Source of the DNA: Diphasiastrum complanatum
Lineage: Eukaryota > Streptophyta > Lycopodiopsida > Lycopodiales > Lycopodiaceae
Assembly: GCA_029204225.1 (NCBI GenBank)
Contig: CM055095.1
Span: forward strand, 50,354,841-50,418,840
DNA: 64,000 nucleotides
Direction of reading: 5' to 3'
This document shows positions 30,640 through 41,640 of this stretch, piece by piece. The notes under the pieces are model-generated. The model saw only the letters and a program-made list of their open reading frames with translations. It had not been told where the DNA came from and ran no database searches. Each line of letters starts with the position of its first letter. Positions within the stretch are counted from its first letter, which is position 1. The position numbers and the translations under genes are program-made.

Positions 30640-33465
30640 ATGTCTTCCACTGATACTTCCCAGTCTCCACGTTATACTATCCATCGTGATGTCCCATCTA
30701 CAACGGACGTCATGATACTTCCTAGCACAAGCATGGTCACTCAGTAAATGACCCTTGCGGAGCCTCTGCTCATTGCAATGGGTATTCATGAGAGAGCCTT
30801 TTCTGGCAGAATCAACATGGATTTCATCACTCTTGCCTTCAATACGTGGAAGAAAGAGAAATCCAAATTTTATATCACTTTTCAGGGAGCCACACACAAG
30901 GTGCGCGTCACTGAGGCCGCCCTTGCAGCCATAGGTATAGCGTCTGGTACACAGGCCTCACCCAATTATAAGCAGGCCAAACATGCCATAAAGCCATACA
31001 TCGACCTCACCAATAATCTGCACTGGACCAATGACAAATACCTCCTTGAGAAGCCATCACTGAGCCTTCCATCCACGCTACTGCCCAGCTACTGAACAAC
31101 TTCTTGATGGTTGGGAACCTCAGGAAAGATCGCATCATTTCACAAACCCTCCATAGGATAGTTGAGTCATATAGAAAGTTGGCCAAAGCCCCTCTTGAAC
31201 CATATAATTGGTTCAAGACTGTTACGAGCTATTAAGAGCAATACTAAGCAACAGTTCGATGTTGGCTCTTTGTTGTCTCTTCTAGTCGCCTCTCACCTAG
31301 AAAACAAAATCCATGGTTTCCACCTAGATTCTGTGCTTTCGGTCTATGAAGAAACATCGGCCAAGTCATCCCACCAGGCCTCGAGTTCCCAAGTCGACAT
31401 CGTCCATGCAGCGAGATCGTCATTCCTGACTCGCCTTCCGCGTCATGACGTCGCACTAGGCATACATCGTCAACTGCGCTTCCACCCTCTACTGTTGTTC
31501 GCATTGAACTTCCGATTCTCCCCGCCTCTAATGGTTCACGCGCCTCTGCTTCCACACAAGGACAGTTTGTGACCATTGGGGCTACCATTCCCATCATAGC
31601 TGCCCAAGCCGCCTCACCCCCGCACACCGAAGCTACTTCATCAAACACGCAGTATTTCATGGATATGTTCGATGATTCCGACCCCCTTGGGACCGCCAAA
31701 ATTTTTGAAATGCCCCAGAGTCATGCGCCCTTTGAACTCCAATCCCTTGGAAGAGGATTCGAACAAATCCATGAGACTAATGTCGATGTTGAAGATTCAA
31801 GCGCCAGCAACCTCAAACTGAGGATAGCCCAGCCGCACTTCGGGTCAACCACGTTGTGAAATCATCAAAGCAGTTCGACGCCACCGTGCCTGAGAGTTTT
31901 GAGGAAGAAGATACTTTTGAAGAAGAATAAGTATTGGCACCTATTCCATGCCAATCAAGGACAATATCATCAAGTCCTCCTGCTGTCGCCGCCTCCACGA
32001 CAGTAAATTCTGGTGATGCTCTCAGTTTGGTCTCAAGCCTTGCGCAAGTGATCAAGTCTATGCTTGACAAGAAAAAAGAAATGGAGCAGAGAATTTTCGA
32101 TATGGGATCAGAAAACACTCTGATCAGCCAGAAGATTGTCCAGCTAGATCGAGAGTTAAAAATCGTCAAGCAGCATGAAGAAAAATCTGAAGCTAAAAAG
32201 AAGCTGACACAACAACATGTTGATCGTCTTGAAGGATATGTCAGTTCCCTGCAAAACGCCCTGGCAACCGCACAGGATCAGGTGGATAAGGCCGTGCAGG
32301 ATGCAAAACAACAGGTGCAACTGTTGAAGGGTCAATTGCAGATGGCAGAGCAGGATTGCACGCATCTTCAAGGTGAATTGGACGCGACCACCCTTGAGCA
32401 TGATGCGTATCTTCAGACGCAAATGCCAGATCATCCAGTCACTCCGACTGAGATCGCGTATTTGTTCAAGAAAGTGGAAACATACAAAGTGGCCCTTCAA
32501 GGATTCCAAGGTCGCTTTGACAGGTTCAAAGGAGTAGCTTAAACTGAGTTGGCCAAGGCTAAAGAAACCATCAGCGTATGAAAAAGCAGCCGCTCAGGTG
32601 TTGGAAGCCGGACCACAAATCCCCATACCGGTCATGCCGCAATTCTCCCCTATGCACCAAGAAGATGTACCAATGGATACAAGGTTAGATTCGGGCATGG
32701 ACCACGGGGGAGCTCCAGATATAAAAGAACAACCACCAATTTTACCGGCAGTGCAAGGGGGTCCATTCTTATCAAGGACCACACCTCTATTCAGAAGGCC
32801 CATCAGCGTCGAGAACCAGATCTAGAGCTTCTTATCACAACATCTGCATGAGTCCTCTTCGGGGTTGGCTTCTGAACTTTAAGACCTCCGAGATAGAGAA
32901 CAACAAAGAGTTGGGAGAGCAGCCGACATGGAGAATTACCGTTTTTGAGAAAACTCCAAAATCAGTCAGGAGTTACGTCGCCAGCCCTCGCCAATTGCGA
33001 GTCGATTCTTATTATGTGCCAATGCCGAGAAGGAATAAATGGAAAGATTTGGGATTGGCTATGGACAAAATCACTATCCATACGCCCAATTGGCCAATCA
33101 TCCATCAGCCCTACAGTTGAACAATTTCAGTGGACTTCCTCCGGACTTTACAAGTATACCAGAGAGTACGTCCACTCTCCAGATCCAATGGTGCAACAAT
33201 CGGCACTATTTGCAAAAGATCTAACTCTGTTGGCGTCATCAGTTGTTGGTTGCTCGTTTATACTTTCGTGCAGCAATGATGGGAGGCTCCTGGGAATCAC
33301 GTTTCACAACATGGACAACCTCAAAGTGGATTGCCGGAGCCCATCGTTGTTTTTTGCCACACAATTTAGATTTTAATACTGCATGCCTCGACTTTATGGA
33401 GAAGGTGCAGTACCATTTAATAAAGATTCGGCGCGAAGCCAATAAAAGTCCCCAATAACTGCATC
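30640..33465 (+). pseudogene. Decayed additional reading-frame region of the Ty3 element (unknown function, coiled coil)
   Basis: After pol, broken frames run most of the way to the 3' LTR. The ATG at 30640 (MSSTDTSQSPRYTIH) reads through a TAA at 30745-30747 into a segment with AFSGRINMDFITLAFNTWKK, ending at 31095. A Ser/Pro/Ala-rich part at 31162-31860 is frameshifted. 31934-32542 encodes a long heptad-rich coiled coil (LDKKKEMEQRIFDMGSENTL, then QVDKAVQDAKQQVQLLKGQL). A tail at about 32598-33465 contains short open pieces with Trp/Phe-rich sequence. I recognise no enzyme. Long Ty3 lineages carry extra frames here (env-like or unrelated), but I cannot assign this one. It may once have been a single protein of roughly 800-900 residues. 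Confidence 0.6.
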
Positions 33466-33493
33466 TCGCAGGTGTCGTGGGACCGCAACCAGT

Positions 33494-33506
33494 TTTGGTG
33501 GGGGAT
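33494..33506 (+). other. Polypurine tract of the chimeric element
   Basis: A GGTGGGGGA-type purine run directly before the 3' LTR start, the expected plus-strand primer position. Confidence 0.6.
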
Positions 33507-33508
33507 AC

Positions 33509-34243
33509 TATTGGAGGGTTTGTGGATCCCAAGACAACTCTAACCCTAGTTAATAAGTGAGAGGGACTTGGCACCCATGCGTGTGTAAGTCCAACCCGAT
33601 GATCACATAGAGATTTGATTAACTAGAAAGTCAATAAAAGGACTTTAGGCCTTTTTGCGAGACTTTTAATGTCGCAGGGCCTAAATGTCAAGTTAGTGAA
33701 TAAAGTTTGGTTTCCCTCCAATTTGGATGGTTCCCGCTCTTTTTTAAATTTGAATAATTAGAGAGGCAGAAATGGACCAATAGGATTCAGAGGCCAGGAT
33801 CCTCGTCTCTACTATAAAAAGGGACCAACTCAAGTTGCTCCTCATGTTCACCTCCTCATTTCAATAAAGCAGATTGGTTCTCTTAAAAAATGGATTGATG
33901 AATGTCCTTACTCTCTATCACTTTTCCTCTATCTCTCATGCTTTCTTTGGTTTTTGCTAATTGTTGGAACTGAATATTATTGGGATTGTGTGGTATTATA
34001 CTTTTTACGAGAGAGAAAGAGTAAGCTATCTTGTTGTGGATTGTAGTGTTAATGGATGTAGTGTTAATGCTTAGGGTTAATGGATGTTAGATTTAGATGT
34101 GAATCATCCATTCATGATTGAAATTCAAATTATACTATTGCTCTCATGGGAACGAACCTACGCATGACAACTAACTTCGTCTCTTTGATGCTAGATTGAC
34201 TAGATCTTGGATTCAAGTTAGGCAAGGAAAGAAACCCACTACA
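33509..34243 (+). repeat. 3' LTR of the chimeric element
   Basis: Starts TATTGGAGGG (TG changed to TA) and ends CCCACTACA, followed by the ATGCA target duplication. The first 490 bp match the 5' LTR. The last roughly 240 bp have no counterpart on the left because copia sequence replaces it there. Full LTR length is about 735 bp. Confidence 0.85.
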
Positions 34244-34440
34244 ATGCAATTCAAGGCATCTGCAAAAAAACAAACCCAAAGGAAGATCAAAGCTCTATGC
34301 ACAGATGGAGGGAGAGAATTTATCTCCACCAAATTTAAGGAGTTCTACAAGGGCAACGGAATACATCAACAATTCGCAACTAGCTAATCACCTCAGTCCA
34401 ATGGTGTAGTTGAACAAAAGAATTGGACACTCATTAAAAG
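34244..34440 (+). pseudogene. Integrase continuation of the interrupted copia relic
   Basis: Resumes in frame from 21729: QFKASAKKQTQRKIKALC, then TDGGREFISTKFKEFYKG (second catalytic Asp). A stop follows in QFATS* where the usual SPQSNG continues, and SNGVVEQKNWTLIK has the catalytic Glu region. It fades by about 34440. No RT follows, so the relic is truncated. Confidence 0.8.
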
Positions 34441-34956
34441 TGTCTTTTTTTAGAGAAAAAAGACAAATATGATTGTACTATCAATCATTAAGAGTTATTG
34501 GCTGCTTAATCCAAAGATCTATCAAGTTCTAGGTGTTAGATCTTGATCTAGATGCTTTACACTATGATTTAAGCAAGAGCAATGGATCAAATGATCAAAA
34601 ACATGGATGGGCAGCCTCACACGTGTGGAGGACAGTACCAGTACGGCTTGTTTACAAAGAGTAAAGTACTTAAGTTACAAATGCATTTCAATCATAAAAA
34701 CTCAAGACAAATGTCGAAATCACAACAAAACTAGAATTTGCCAATGTCACATCAACTTGTTATTGATTTGGTTGATCCCTTTATAGATCAAGTACATCCA
34801 CGAGCTACGTATTGTCTAGCAAGCCTTCACACGTGTGAAGAGTGCCTAGTCATCCAGATTCACCAATGGGAGCCATATGTGCTCATTTTCCAAAGTTGAC
34901 TATTCTCTTTGGATAGAAAACAAAAAACCAGTCTTCCACATTTATAGGAATATTCC
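34441..34956. other. No gene recognised
   Basis: AT-rich sequence with two CACACGTGTG(A/G)AG motifs (near 34618 and 34829). Possibly an LTR or leader of the adjacent minus-strand copia relics, but no partner copy was found. Confidence 0.3.
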
Positions 34957-35226
34957 CTATAAAAAATCTGAATCCAAAAATGCTCTCAAGTACAAGTTAG
35001 ATCCTTGATAGAGAATGCCAAAAAATCTAGTAGAAGAGACATATCTAAGCACTCTCTTGGCACTTTTCCAATGATGCATCAAAGGACCTTGCATATATTG
35101 ACTTAACTTGCTTACACTATAACACAAATCTGGTCTAGTGATTGTCAAATAGATTAAGGAGCCTATTATCTTCCTAAAGAGTGTGATGTCCTCAAAGGAT
35201 GCTACATCAAATGTACATAAGTCCAT
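34957..35226 (-). pseudogene. Copia RT C-terminus and start of RNase H, fragment
   Basis: Reading from 35226 down: FRKIIGSLIYLTITRPDLCY, SKLSQYMQGPLMHHWKSAKR and VLRYVSSTRFFGILYQGSNL. This is the RT-RNase H connection of a copia polyprotein. It ends at a stop after LDSDFL, the position of the first RNase H block. It abuts a protease relic of the same orientation upstream, so all of integrase and most of RT are missing between them. Confidence 0.75.
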
Positions 35227-36258
35227 TGTCCATTAATTAACCAACACTAAGCAAGTTTTTTGTAATGGATGGAACATACAAAACATTATCAAGATCCATC
35301 CTCTTAGATGATCCTAAGCAATATGGAATAGATCATATGCCATCTATCTTGCATTCTTGATCACTAACAATGTAGATTGATTTCTTAGAATCATTACAAG
35401 AAAGTAGATAAGAAAAATAATGCTTGTTGAATGACATGTGGGATAGCCCCACTATCAATCCACCATGTCTCTTGGCTTGATGTTGGTGTAGATGCTACCA
35501 TCAAGGATGTGTTGAAGCCATCATCTCCCTCCTCCCCTTGTGCAAGATTGCCTTGATCTTCATTCCCTTGTGCATTCTTCTTCTTATAGCATTCGGAAGC
35601 AAAGTGTCCTTTCTTCCCACAAAAGAAACACTTTAACTTTGCTTTGTTCTTTTGCTTCCCTTTGGAGTCTTGGATCTTCTTGAAAGGATGAGTCTTCTTT
35701 TTGCCTTTAGATGTGAAGTTTGCTTTCTCATCACCAAGATGTAGTGATAAGGACCCCATTCCTGTTTTGAGGTGTAGAAGCTCTCTCCTCGGCCACAAGA
35801 ACATTATGCAATTTTTCAATTGATGGAAGTTGGTCTTGAATAGCAAAAGATTGAACTAGATTAGAGAACTCATCTCCTAATTCATTCAAAATTACTTGTA
35901 CTAGTTCATTGTCTTGGATATTCTCTCCTATAGATCCCAATTCTTTGTTCAAGGATTTTATCCTAAGGACATACTCTTGTCCATTTTCTCCACTTCCCCT
36001 CATGCTTTGCAAGATCAAGTTTCTTAGCATAAGCACTCTTGAAGTGTTATTGGATTCATAAATGTTCTTTAGTGAATCCCAAGCCTCTTTTGATGTGGTA
36101 CAAGAAGCAACCTCCTTCAAGAGGTCATTGCTTACATTTAACTTCAAGCAATGTAGGGCTAATCTAACCTTCTTCTTGTATTTTAGTTGTTCTTGGGGAG
36201 CTTGAGGTTCTTCCTCAACTCCTAAGACAATATCAAAGAGATCATGAACCACTGGTAG
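35227..36258 (-). pseudogene. Copia Gag-protease relic
   Basis: Minus-strand Gag (VRLALHCLKLNVSNDLLKEV, then LMLRNLILQSMRGSGENGQE, LGSIGENIQDNELVQVILNE). After a frame change come a Lys-rich linker and the zinc knuckle CFFCGKKGHFASEC. The protease site WWIDSGA follows in the 35846-35394 frame. Beyond its stop, protease tail sequence (DNVLYVPSITKNLLSVG) continues to about 35250. The Gag lacks its start: it is joined near 36260 directly to RT sequence of another copia fragment. A separate, related gag relic occurs at 41395-41640. Confidence 0.75.
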
Positions 36259-36262
36259 TGAT

Positions 36263-38213
36263 TTTATTAGTTCGACATTGTTATTGAAGAGAAGTGTGTC
36301 ACCCACGTACAAAGTGATAATAATAAAAGAATACTGCACTGACTTGAAGTAGACATTTGATTCTGAAGTGCTTGGTTGATAGTTGTGATCAATAAAAAGA
36401 ATGTTGATCCTCTAGAACTATGCTCTGGCATATTGCTTCAAGCCATGAAGTGCTTTATGGAGTTTACATACATGATTATTCTTCCCTTTGATAATATAGC
36501 CTTCGGGCTGTATCATGTAGATATCCTCTTCGATAACTCCATTAAGATAAGTTGTTTGTACATCCATATGATATATCGCCAGATCGGTTGTAGCAGAATA
36601 TGATAATAGAAGTCTGATTGAAAAAATGCTTAACTGCCAGATTGAAAGTCTCAGTATAGTCGACGCCCTATATCTACAAAAAGCTTTTTGCGACAAGTCT
36701 AGCTTTTCTTCGATCAATGTTTTAATTTGCCTTGTACTTGATTTTGAATATCCAATTGCAATCAACTACATTTCTACTGGCAGGCAATTCAATAATAGTC
36801 CAAGTTTGGTTCTTGAAGAGAGATGAATATTTTCTATCCATGGCGCTTATAAGCTTTATCTAAAGTAGTATAACCAATGAAAATGGATTTGATACCATGA
36901 AAGTTGAGCTTCTTCCTATATCTTGAGGTACCTACATGTAAACGATACACCCAAACAAGCGTAAATTCGATAGCGATGGTGTGGAGCCTGTCCAACTTCA
37001 TAAGGAGTTTTGTTTGAGAGACCTTTAGTCGAATATCTATTTTGGATATAAGGTGCAGTGGAAATAGCTTCATCCCAGAAAAATTGTGGAAGTGTCTCAT
37101 GAGCAAGCATACAATTCGTCGTTTCATCGACTAGGGTTTGATTCTTTCTCTCAGCAAATCCATTCCGACTGAGGCGAATAGGAGGTGATAAATTATTTCT
37201 CAATGTTGTTGTTGAGGCAATACTTCTTGAATTCGGTTGAGATGTATTCTCCCCCGTTATCAAACCTCAGTGGTTTAATTCTTTTGCTAGTTTTCAATTT
37301 TGCACGCTCTTTGAATTGTCAATTTTTTTTGAAAACCTCCAACTTGTGCTTAATGAAGTAAACATATGTTCTTCTCAAATATTCATCAATGAAGGTAATG
37401 TAATACTTTGCTTCAAACAATGATGGAGTTTGCATTGGATCACATACATATGAGTGAACAACAACTAGAACATCTTTTGCTACATGCCTATGACTCGACC
37501 TAAATGGAATCCTAGTGTGTTTTGCGACATTGCAGCTATGATAGACAAGGAAGTCGACTTTATTGGTTGGATAGTCGAGATCAAGTGCTAAGGGATGTTT
37601 CGATAGTTTGACACAGATGTATGATTCAAATGTCCTAATCTATTATCCCAAAGTTTTTTTTATTGACTAGAATAGAGGTATTCAATGCTTGACTTGTATC
37701 ATAAGAACAATGAATCAGTCTATAAAAGTATCCATGCCTCTTGCCAAGTGCAAGGATCTTAGTTGCCCTATCGACATTGATAAGACTCAAACTCTACCTT
37801 ATGACCTAAATCAGTAATTATACTTACTAACAACAGATTTGTAGAGAGTTTAGGTACATGTACAACATTCGATAGTAGTTTGAATCGACAATGCTGGAAC
37901 ATCAATCTTATAGTGCTTTCAACTTTAATAGTATGTGTATTATCGTCGCCAAGATGAATGAATTTATTTGTATTATAAGGTGTATAGGAGTGAAAATGCT
38001 CACGATGACTGGTCATATGTTGAGTAGCTCCAAGCTCCAGAAACCAATAATTATCGTGTCCAATCTATATATCTGATATATTGTGAGGATAATAAGCGTG
38101 AAATTTTTACCATCCTTCGATTTCCACTTTGAGTCTCCTATGTTGTCTTCAGGTTTTACTTCGGTACCTGTAACAACATCCCATAACTCATTAGCGATCA
38201 ACAAGGTCTTCAT
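36263..38213 (-). pseudogene. Copia relic: Gag start, protease, integrase, RT N-terminal half
   Basis: In minus-strand order: a Gag start at 38213 (MKTLLIANELWDVVTGTEVK), protease-region sequence at 38016-37768 (IHLGDDNTHTIKVEST, VVHVPKLSTNLLLVS), scattered integrase to about 37263, then integrase with RNGFAERKNQTLVDE (catalytic Glu) at 37263-36916. The integrase C-terminus is at 37127-36834, and RT at 36765-36418 (MDVQTTYLNGVIEEDIYMIQ, KALHGLKQYARA). The RT catalytic box near 36300 reads YVGD instead of YVDD. Gag is mostly deleted. RT breaks off near 36263 after NNNVELIKSL. Many stops; long dead. Confidence 0.75.
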
Positions 38214-38480
38214 CTTAAATTTTCACAAATGATGATTGGATCCATTCAGCTTGTCTGCAATAAGACCAGCTTTACTTTGAGAATCCATTTGGAACTTAGT
38301 CTGTCGATTGTATCAATGATGCTAAGATGTAGAGATGCCAACAATAGGAAATCAATTCTATGATACTGAAAGGTAAAAAGAAAGTGAAGAGCTTGATATC
38401 AATTTGATATCGTGAAAGATATCAAGTATTAGAGCTTTCGTTCTAATATCGAAATAGTATTAGGCCTTGATAGAGATCAT

Positions 38481-38493
38481 AACTCTGATACCA
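38481..38493 (-). other. Primer binding site (initiator tRNA-Met) of the minus-strand copia relic
   Basis: The plus strand reads AACTCTGATACCA, so the minus strand carries TGGTATCAGAGTT. It lies between the LTR end and the Gag start in the expected order. Confidence 0.8.
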
Positions 38494-38922
38494 TGTCAAA
38501 AATAGGTAGATAATGAACTGCAAAAACTTCCTACTTCCAATGCATGACTACGCCTATAAAAAATTGAACAAAACAGTAGTGATGGAAATCACGTTTAATC
38601 TTTAGCAACTAACTTTTGCTAGATACTAAGTGATTGCGTAGCCAAACATAAAGTACTGAATTCTCAAACAATTTCTATCAGTTACAAAAGCAATACAAGG
38701 ATGCATGCATTATGACATATGCTGAACGCGATGAAAAATAGCATTGATTCAGAAAAACAAAATCAGATGCTAATGAGTGCAAGACAATAGCGGATAGAAT
38801 CCGCGCGCTCTAAAGCTATCTCTGAGTAATTGAGAATAAGTCTGATAATAAGCAACTCTGCTAATAAGTAGTAGCGCAATAGCAACTCTAAAATAAATCT
38901 CAAAAAAACTGAACTAGAATGT
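38494..38922 (-). repeat. 5' LTR (partial) of the minus-strand copia relic
   Basis: The 3' end (GACA on the minus strand) abuts the primer site. The part containing TATAGGCGTAGTCATGCATTGG and the block with AGTAGTAGCGCAATAGCAACTC are diverged versions of sequence in the plus-strand LTR at 39904-40888. Similarity fades near 38922, so the start of this LTR is lost or too diverged to see. Confidence 0.65.
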
Positions 38923-39640
38923 TGTTTACAGATTCTCTTTCTATAGAATCTGTTTACTAGTGTTCTTTTGCTTGCTTCTTCTTCTGCCTATCAGCAAAAA
39001 CGGTGGGCTCTTTCTTACAAATGTTCTTTCTTGTTCAAAAGAATCCACAACCACACTCATAGGAGGGAAGGGCAAGATCATGAATCCAAGAAAACTAATC
39101 CACTCTACAATCCACAACCACACTCATAGGAGGGAAGGGCAAGATCATGAATCCATTTACTCGAGAAACAAGCATGATCACGGAGCTCAATGGATGCACC
39201 AAAACTCATGGAGGCTCTTCTCATTTCAGCATGGAGTAGGTACATTTCACAAAAATCTCCTCTTCACAAAGAGGGAGTCTTTTAAATAAGCAAGAGAGCT
39301 CCTTAGGTGGCATCCTAGTGGAATTTCCACATTTCACAAACTACAAGTGGAATAATGCTCTCCACTAGAGGTCACCATCAAAAGGTGGCTCACTCTACTT
39401 TCTTTAAGAGGGGTCTACTTGCATTTATTACATTTGTCTAGAAATACTAGTTCCTACATGGCCATTCCATCTTTTGGGATTCACCACGAGGCTTACACAG
39501 TTCTTGCTTGTCATTACTACTAGTATTCCTCGGCTCTCAGTCTTCGTTCGTCCCGTCTTCTCAGAGACCTCCTCAGTCTAAGGTGAGAGGTGCTCTTGGG
39601 TAGCTCTATCCGAGTATCTTGGGGATTCGTTAGAATCAAC
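38923..39640. other. No gene recognised
   Basis: Anonymous sequence containing the short duplication at 39042-39155. No coding frame is supported. Confidence 0.3.
39042..39155. repeat. Direct repeat, 47-bp unit with 67-bp period
   Basis: The segment beginning AATCCACAACCACACTCATA and ending AAGATCATGAATCCA occurs at 39042 and again at 39109, apparently identical over about 47 bp. It suggests a recent local duplication. Confidence 0.85.
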
Positions 39641-39890
39641 CAACATCATCCCACACCTAATGTGTTGTGCCATCGCTTTATCAACCAACCCTCGATTTCA
39701 TTCCAAGAGTAAGCACATTGAACTGAAGTATCATTTCATCAGAAGCAAAGTTCTCAACGAAGAGGTCAGATTGTAGTACTGTAGAACGCAAGATATAACA
39801 TCAGATGTTTTTACTAAAGCATTAAGTTTGGAGTCACACAGAAGATTCTATGTAGAACTAAGTTTGAAGGTCAAGGCATTCAAGGATTCA
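39641..39890 (+). pseudogene. Copia RNase H C-terminus
   Basis: Remnant of the last part of a copia polyprotein. It reads SKSKHIELKYHFIRSKVLNE and, after a break, TSDVFTKALSLESHRRFYVE, the usual end of copia RNase H. A polypurine tract (ATTAAGGGGGAG) and LTR follow. A close relative in opposite orientation is at 58551-58690. Confidence 0.7.
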
Positions 39891-39903
39891 GATTAAGGGG
39901 GAG

Positions 39904-40888
39904 TGTTGGATTATTCTCTTTCCTACTAATCGACTAATCGATTTTAATCTTCATCCATTGTTCTGTGGATTTTTTTGTGTTTTTATACAGTCTTCAGAAT
40001 TATAAGTGTTTTTACACAGTTTGCAGAAATACACGGAGTTGGCAATAGTGTTGCCTTTTTCGCCTGTTAGGAATCTCGTGTAAAATCACAATGTTGCATT
40101 TTTTGCTTTTTTCAAAGAGCCTCAAATGTTAAGGAAATGACTCTGGCAAAGTGTGGGACAACTCTAAATGAGATTTAAGGGCACCTTCGGGTTTTTCGCA
40201 TTTTTCGCAAAATCTCGACAATGTCGCTTTTTGTGACAATGTTGCTTGTGGCTGTTTTAGTTCATTTTTGCAGAGCTACAGTATTGGTTCATTTATGCAG
40301 ACAATACAACCAATTTCACTGCTTAAGAAACCGGATGGATGCCAGCGGATCACCAGCCAACTGACGATCGCAATTGATGACCTAATTTCTTAGTATAAAT
40401 AGTTGTTTATATTCATACATTTTCATTATCAAATCAGAAGTTATCAACAAGCACTTTGAATAGTTAGCTCTCTCTCTCTCAAGCCTGCGAGCTTGAACAC
40501 TCCTGAGCATTCTAGCTCACTTCTTAGAGTTGTTTTAGAGATTGCTATTTCGCTACTGCTTATCATCATTGAGCATTAATTCAGACTTTCATTTTAGCCG
40601 CTCAGAGATAACATAGAGTACGTGGCTTCGATCCACAACTTATTGTACTCATTTACTTCTGTTTCATTTTCATACTAAATCATTACTATCCTTTATTGCG
40701 TTCAACTTCATCTCCAAATGTATGCGTTTTCGTAGTCCTTTGTGACTAATTATTTGTCTAATAATTCAATGCTTTATTGTTTGGCTATGTAATTACTGTA
40801 GTACTGATGATTCAAAAGTTAGTTACTATAAGATCAAACGTGATTTCAATCACTATTGTTTCATTTGAAATTGATAGGCGCAGTCATG
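39904..40888 (+). repeat. Copia 3' LTR, about 985 bp
   Basis: Starts TGTTGGATTATTCTC right after a polypurine tract. It carries a TATA-like AGTATAAATAG near 40391 and a CT run near 40471. Related copies: 53190-53355 (plus, fragment), 58121-58550 (minus, partial) and, more diverged, 38494-38922 (minus). The last bases shared with 38494-38922 end near 40888. About 45 bp that precede the primer site in that copy are missing here. Confidence 0.75.
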
Positions 40889-41394
40889 CATTGTGAAAGA
40901 CGAAGATGGTTTATTCCGCCATGCACAAAGAGTTTTCTTTCTAGGCACTCGAATTATTTTTCATTCATTTTTTTCGAGTTCGTTTCTTTCCGAGCTAGAC
41001 CTATCTTCACAACACCACTTTTCGACAAGTTTTCCAATCCAACTTACCTCTTACAACATAATTTCTTCCACACGGTCAACCCCTCCCCAATCCTATTATT
41101 CCAACTAAGATTAGGTTGATCCAATATAGACATTTTCTAATCAAATTCACTTCTACCTGAAGAAAATTGGGATTATCAACTTTTGATCTTTCTTTGTACT
41201 ACTTAAAAATAATAATTTCAAGTTTCAAACCACCTCAAGTTCTAGATTGTTCCACACAACCCCTAGAGAATTTCTCTTATTTTAAAAACTTCCGATTTTG
41301 TATCTTACTCTAGATTTATCCTAAAATACTTTCAGAAATCACATTCCTATACCACAACTGGTTCTCTTCCGAAAACTATGCATTATTCTAAAGC

Positions 41395-41640
41395 TTTGAT
41401 TGATTTGAGTTCTTAAAGCGAGCACTTTAGAGATATTTTTTGACTCATAGGTCTTTCGAAGAGACTCCCAAGCATCGTTTGCAGTAGTAATAGATTAAAC
41501 TCTTTTAGAAGATCATTTGAGACATTCATTTTAATGATATGGAGAGCCAATCTAGATCTCTTCTCAAACTTGACCTATTTTCTACTCCAAGCACTATTTC
41601 CATTAGATGATGCATTATTAACAAAGACTCCTAATCTTCC
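41395..41640 (-). pseudogene. Copia Gag fragment
   Basis: The minus strand reads KRSRLALHIIKMNVSNDLLK with flanking sequence parallel to the Gag at 36258-35731 (VRLALHCLKLNVSNDLLKEV). Stops occur on both sides. An isolated, strongly decayed piece. Confidence 0.6.

Larger units (their letters stand above)
21730..34243 (+). mobile_element. 12.5-kb chimeric LTR element: copia Gag-PR-IN joined to Ty3/gypsy Gag-pol
   Basis: Bounded by related LTRs (21730-22206 partial, 33509-34243) and by the 5-bp target duplication ATGCA (21725-21729 and 34244-34248). Excising it restores the host copia frame: FFM before, QFKASAKKQTQ after. The body contains a copia segment (22207-24682: Gag, protease, full integrase, no RT) and then, with no LTR between, a Ty3/gypsy segment (24683-29829) in order Gag tail, protease, RT, RNase H, integrase. 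A long 3' region follows with a decayed extra reading frame, then a polypurine tract. The 5' LTR lacks the last roughly 240 bp present in the 3' LTR, exactly where copia sequence begins. The Ty3 capsid part of Gag is also missing. Copia sequence therefore replaces the LTR end, primer site, leader and first half of Ty3 Gag. All frames carry stops. Confidence 0.85.

Noticed and set aside
35340-36339. Single minus-strand frame joining RT and Gag as a novel fusion protein
   Set aside because: The join falls between decayed pieces with a mutated RT box (YVGD), and both parts break soon after. A pseudogene mosaic is simpler than a functional fusion.
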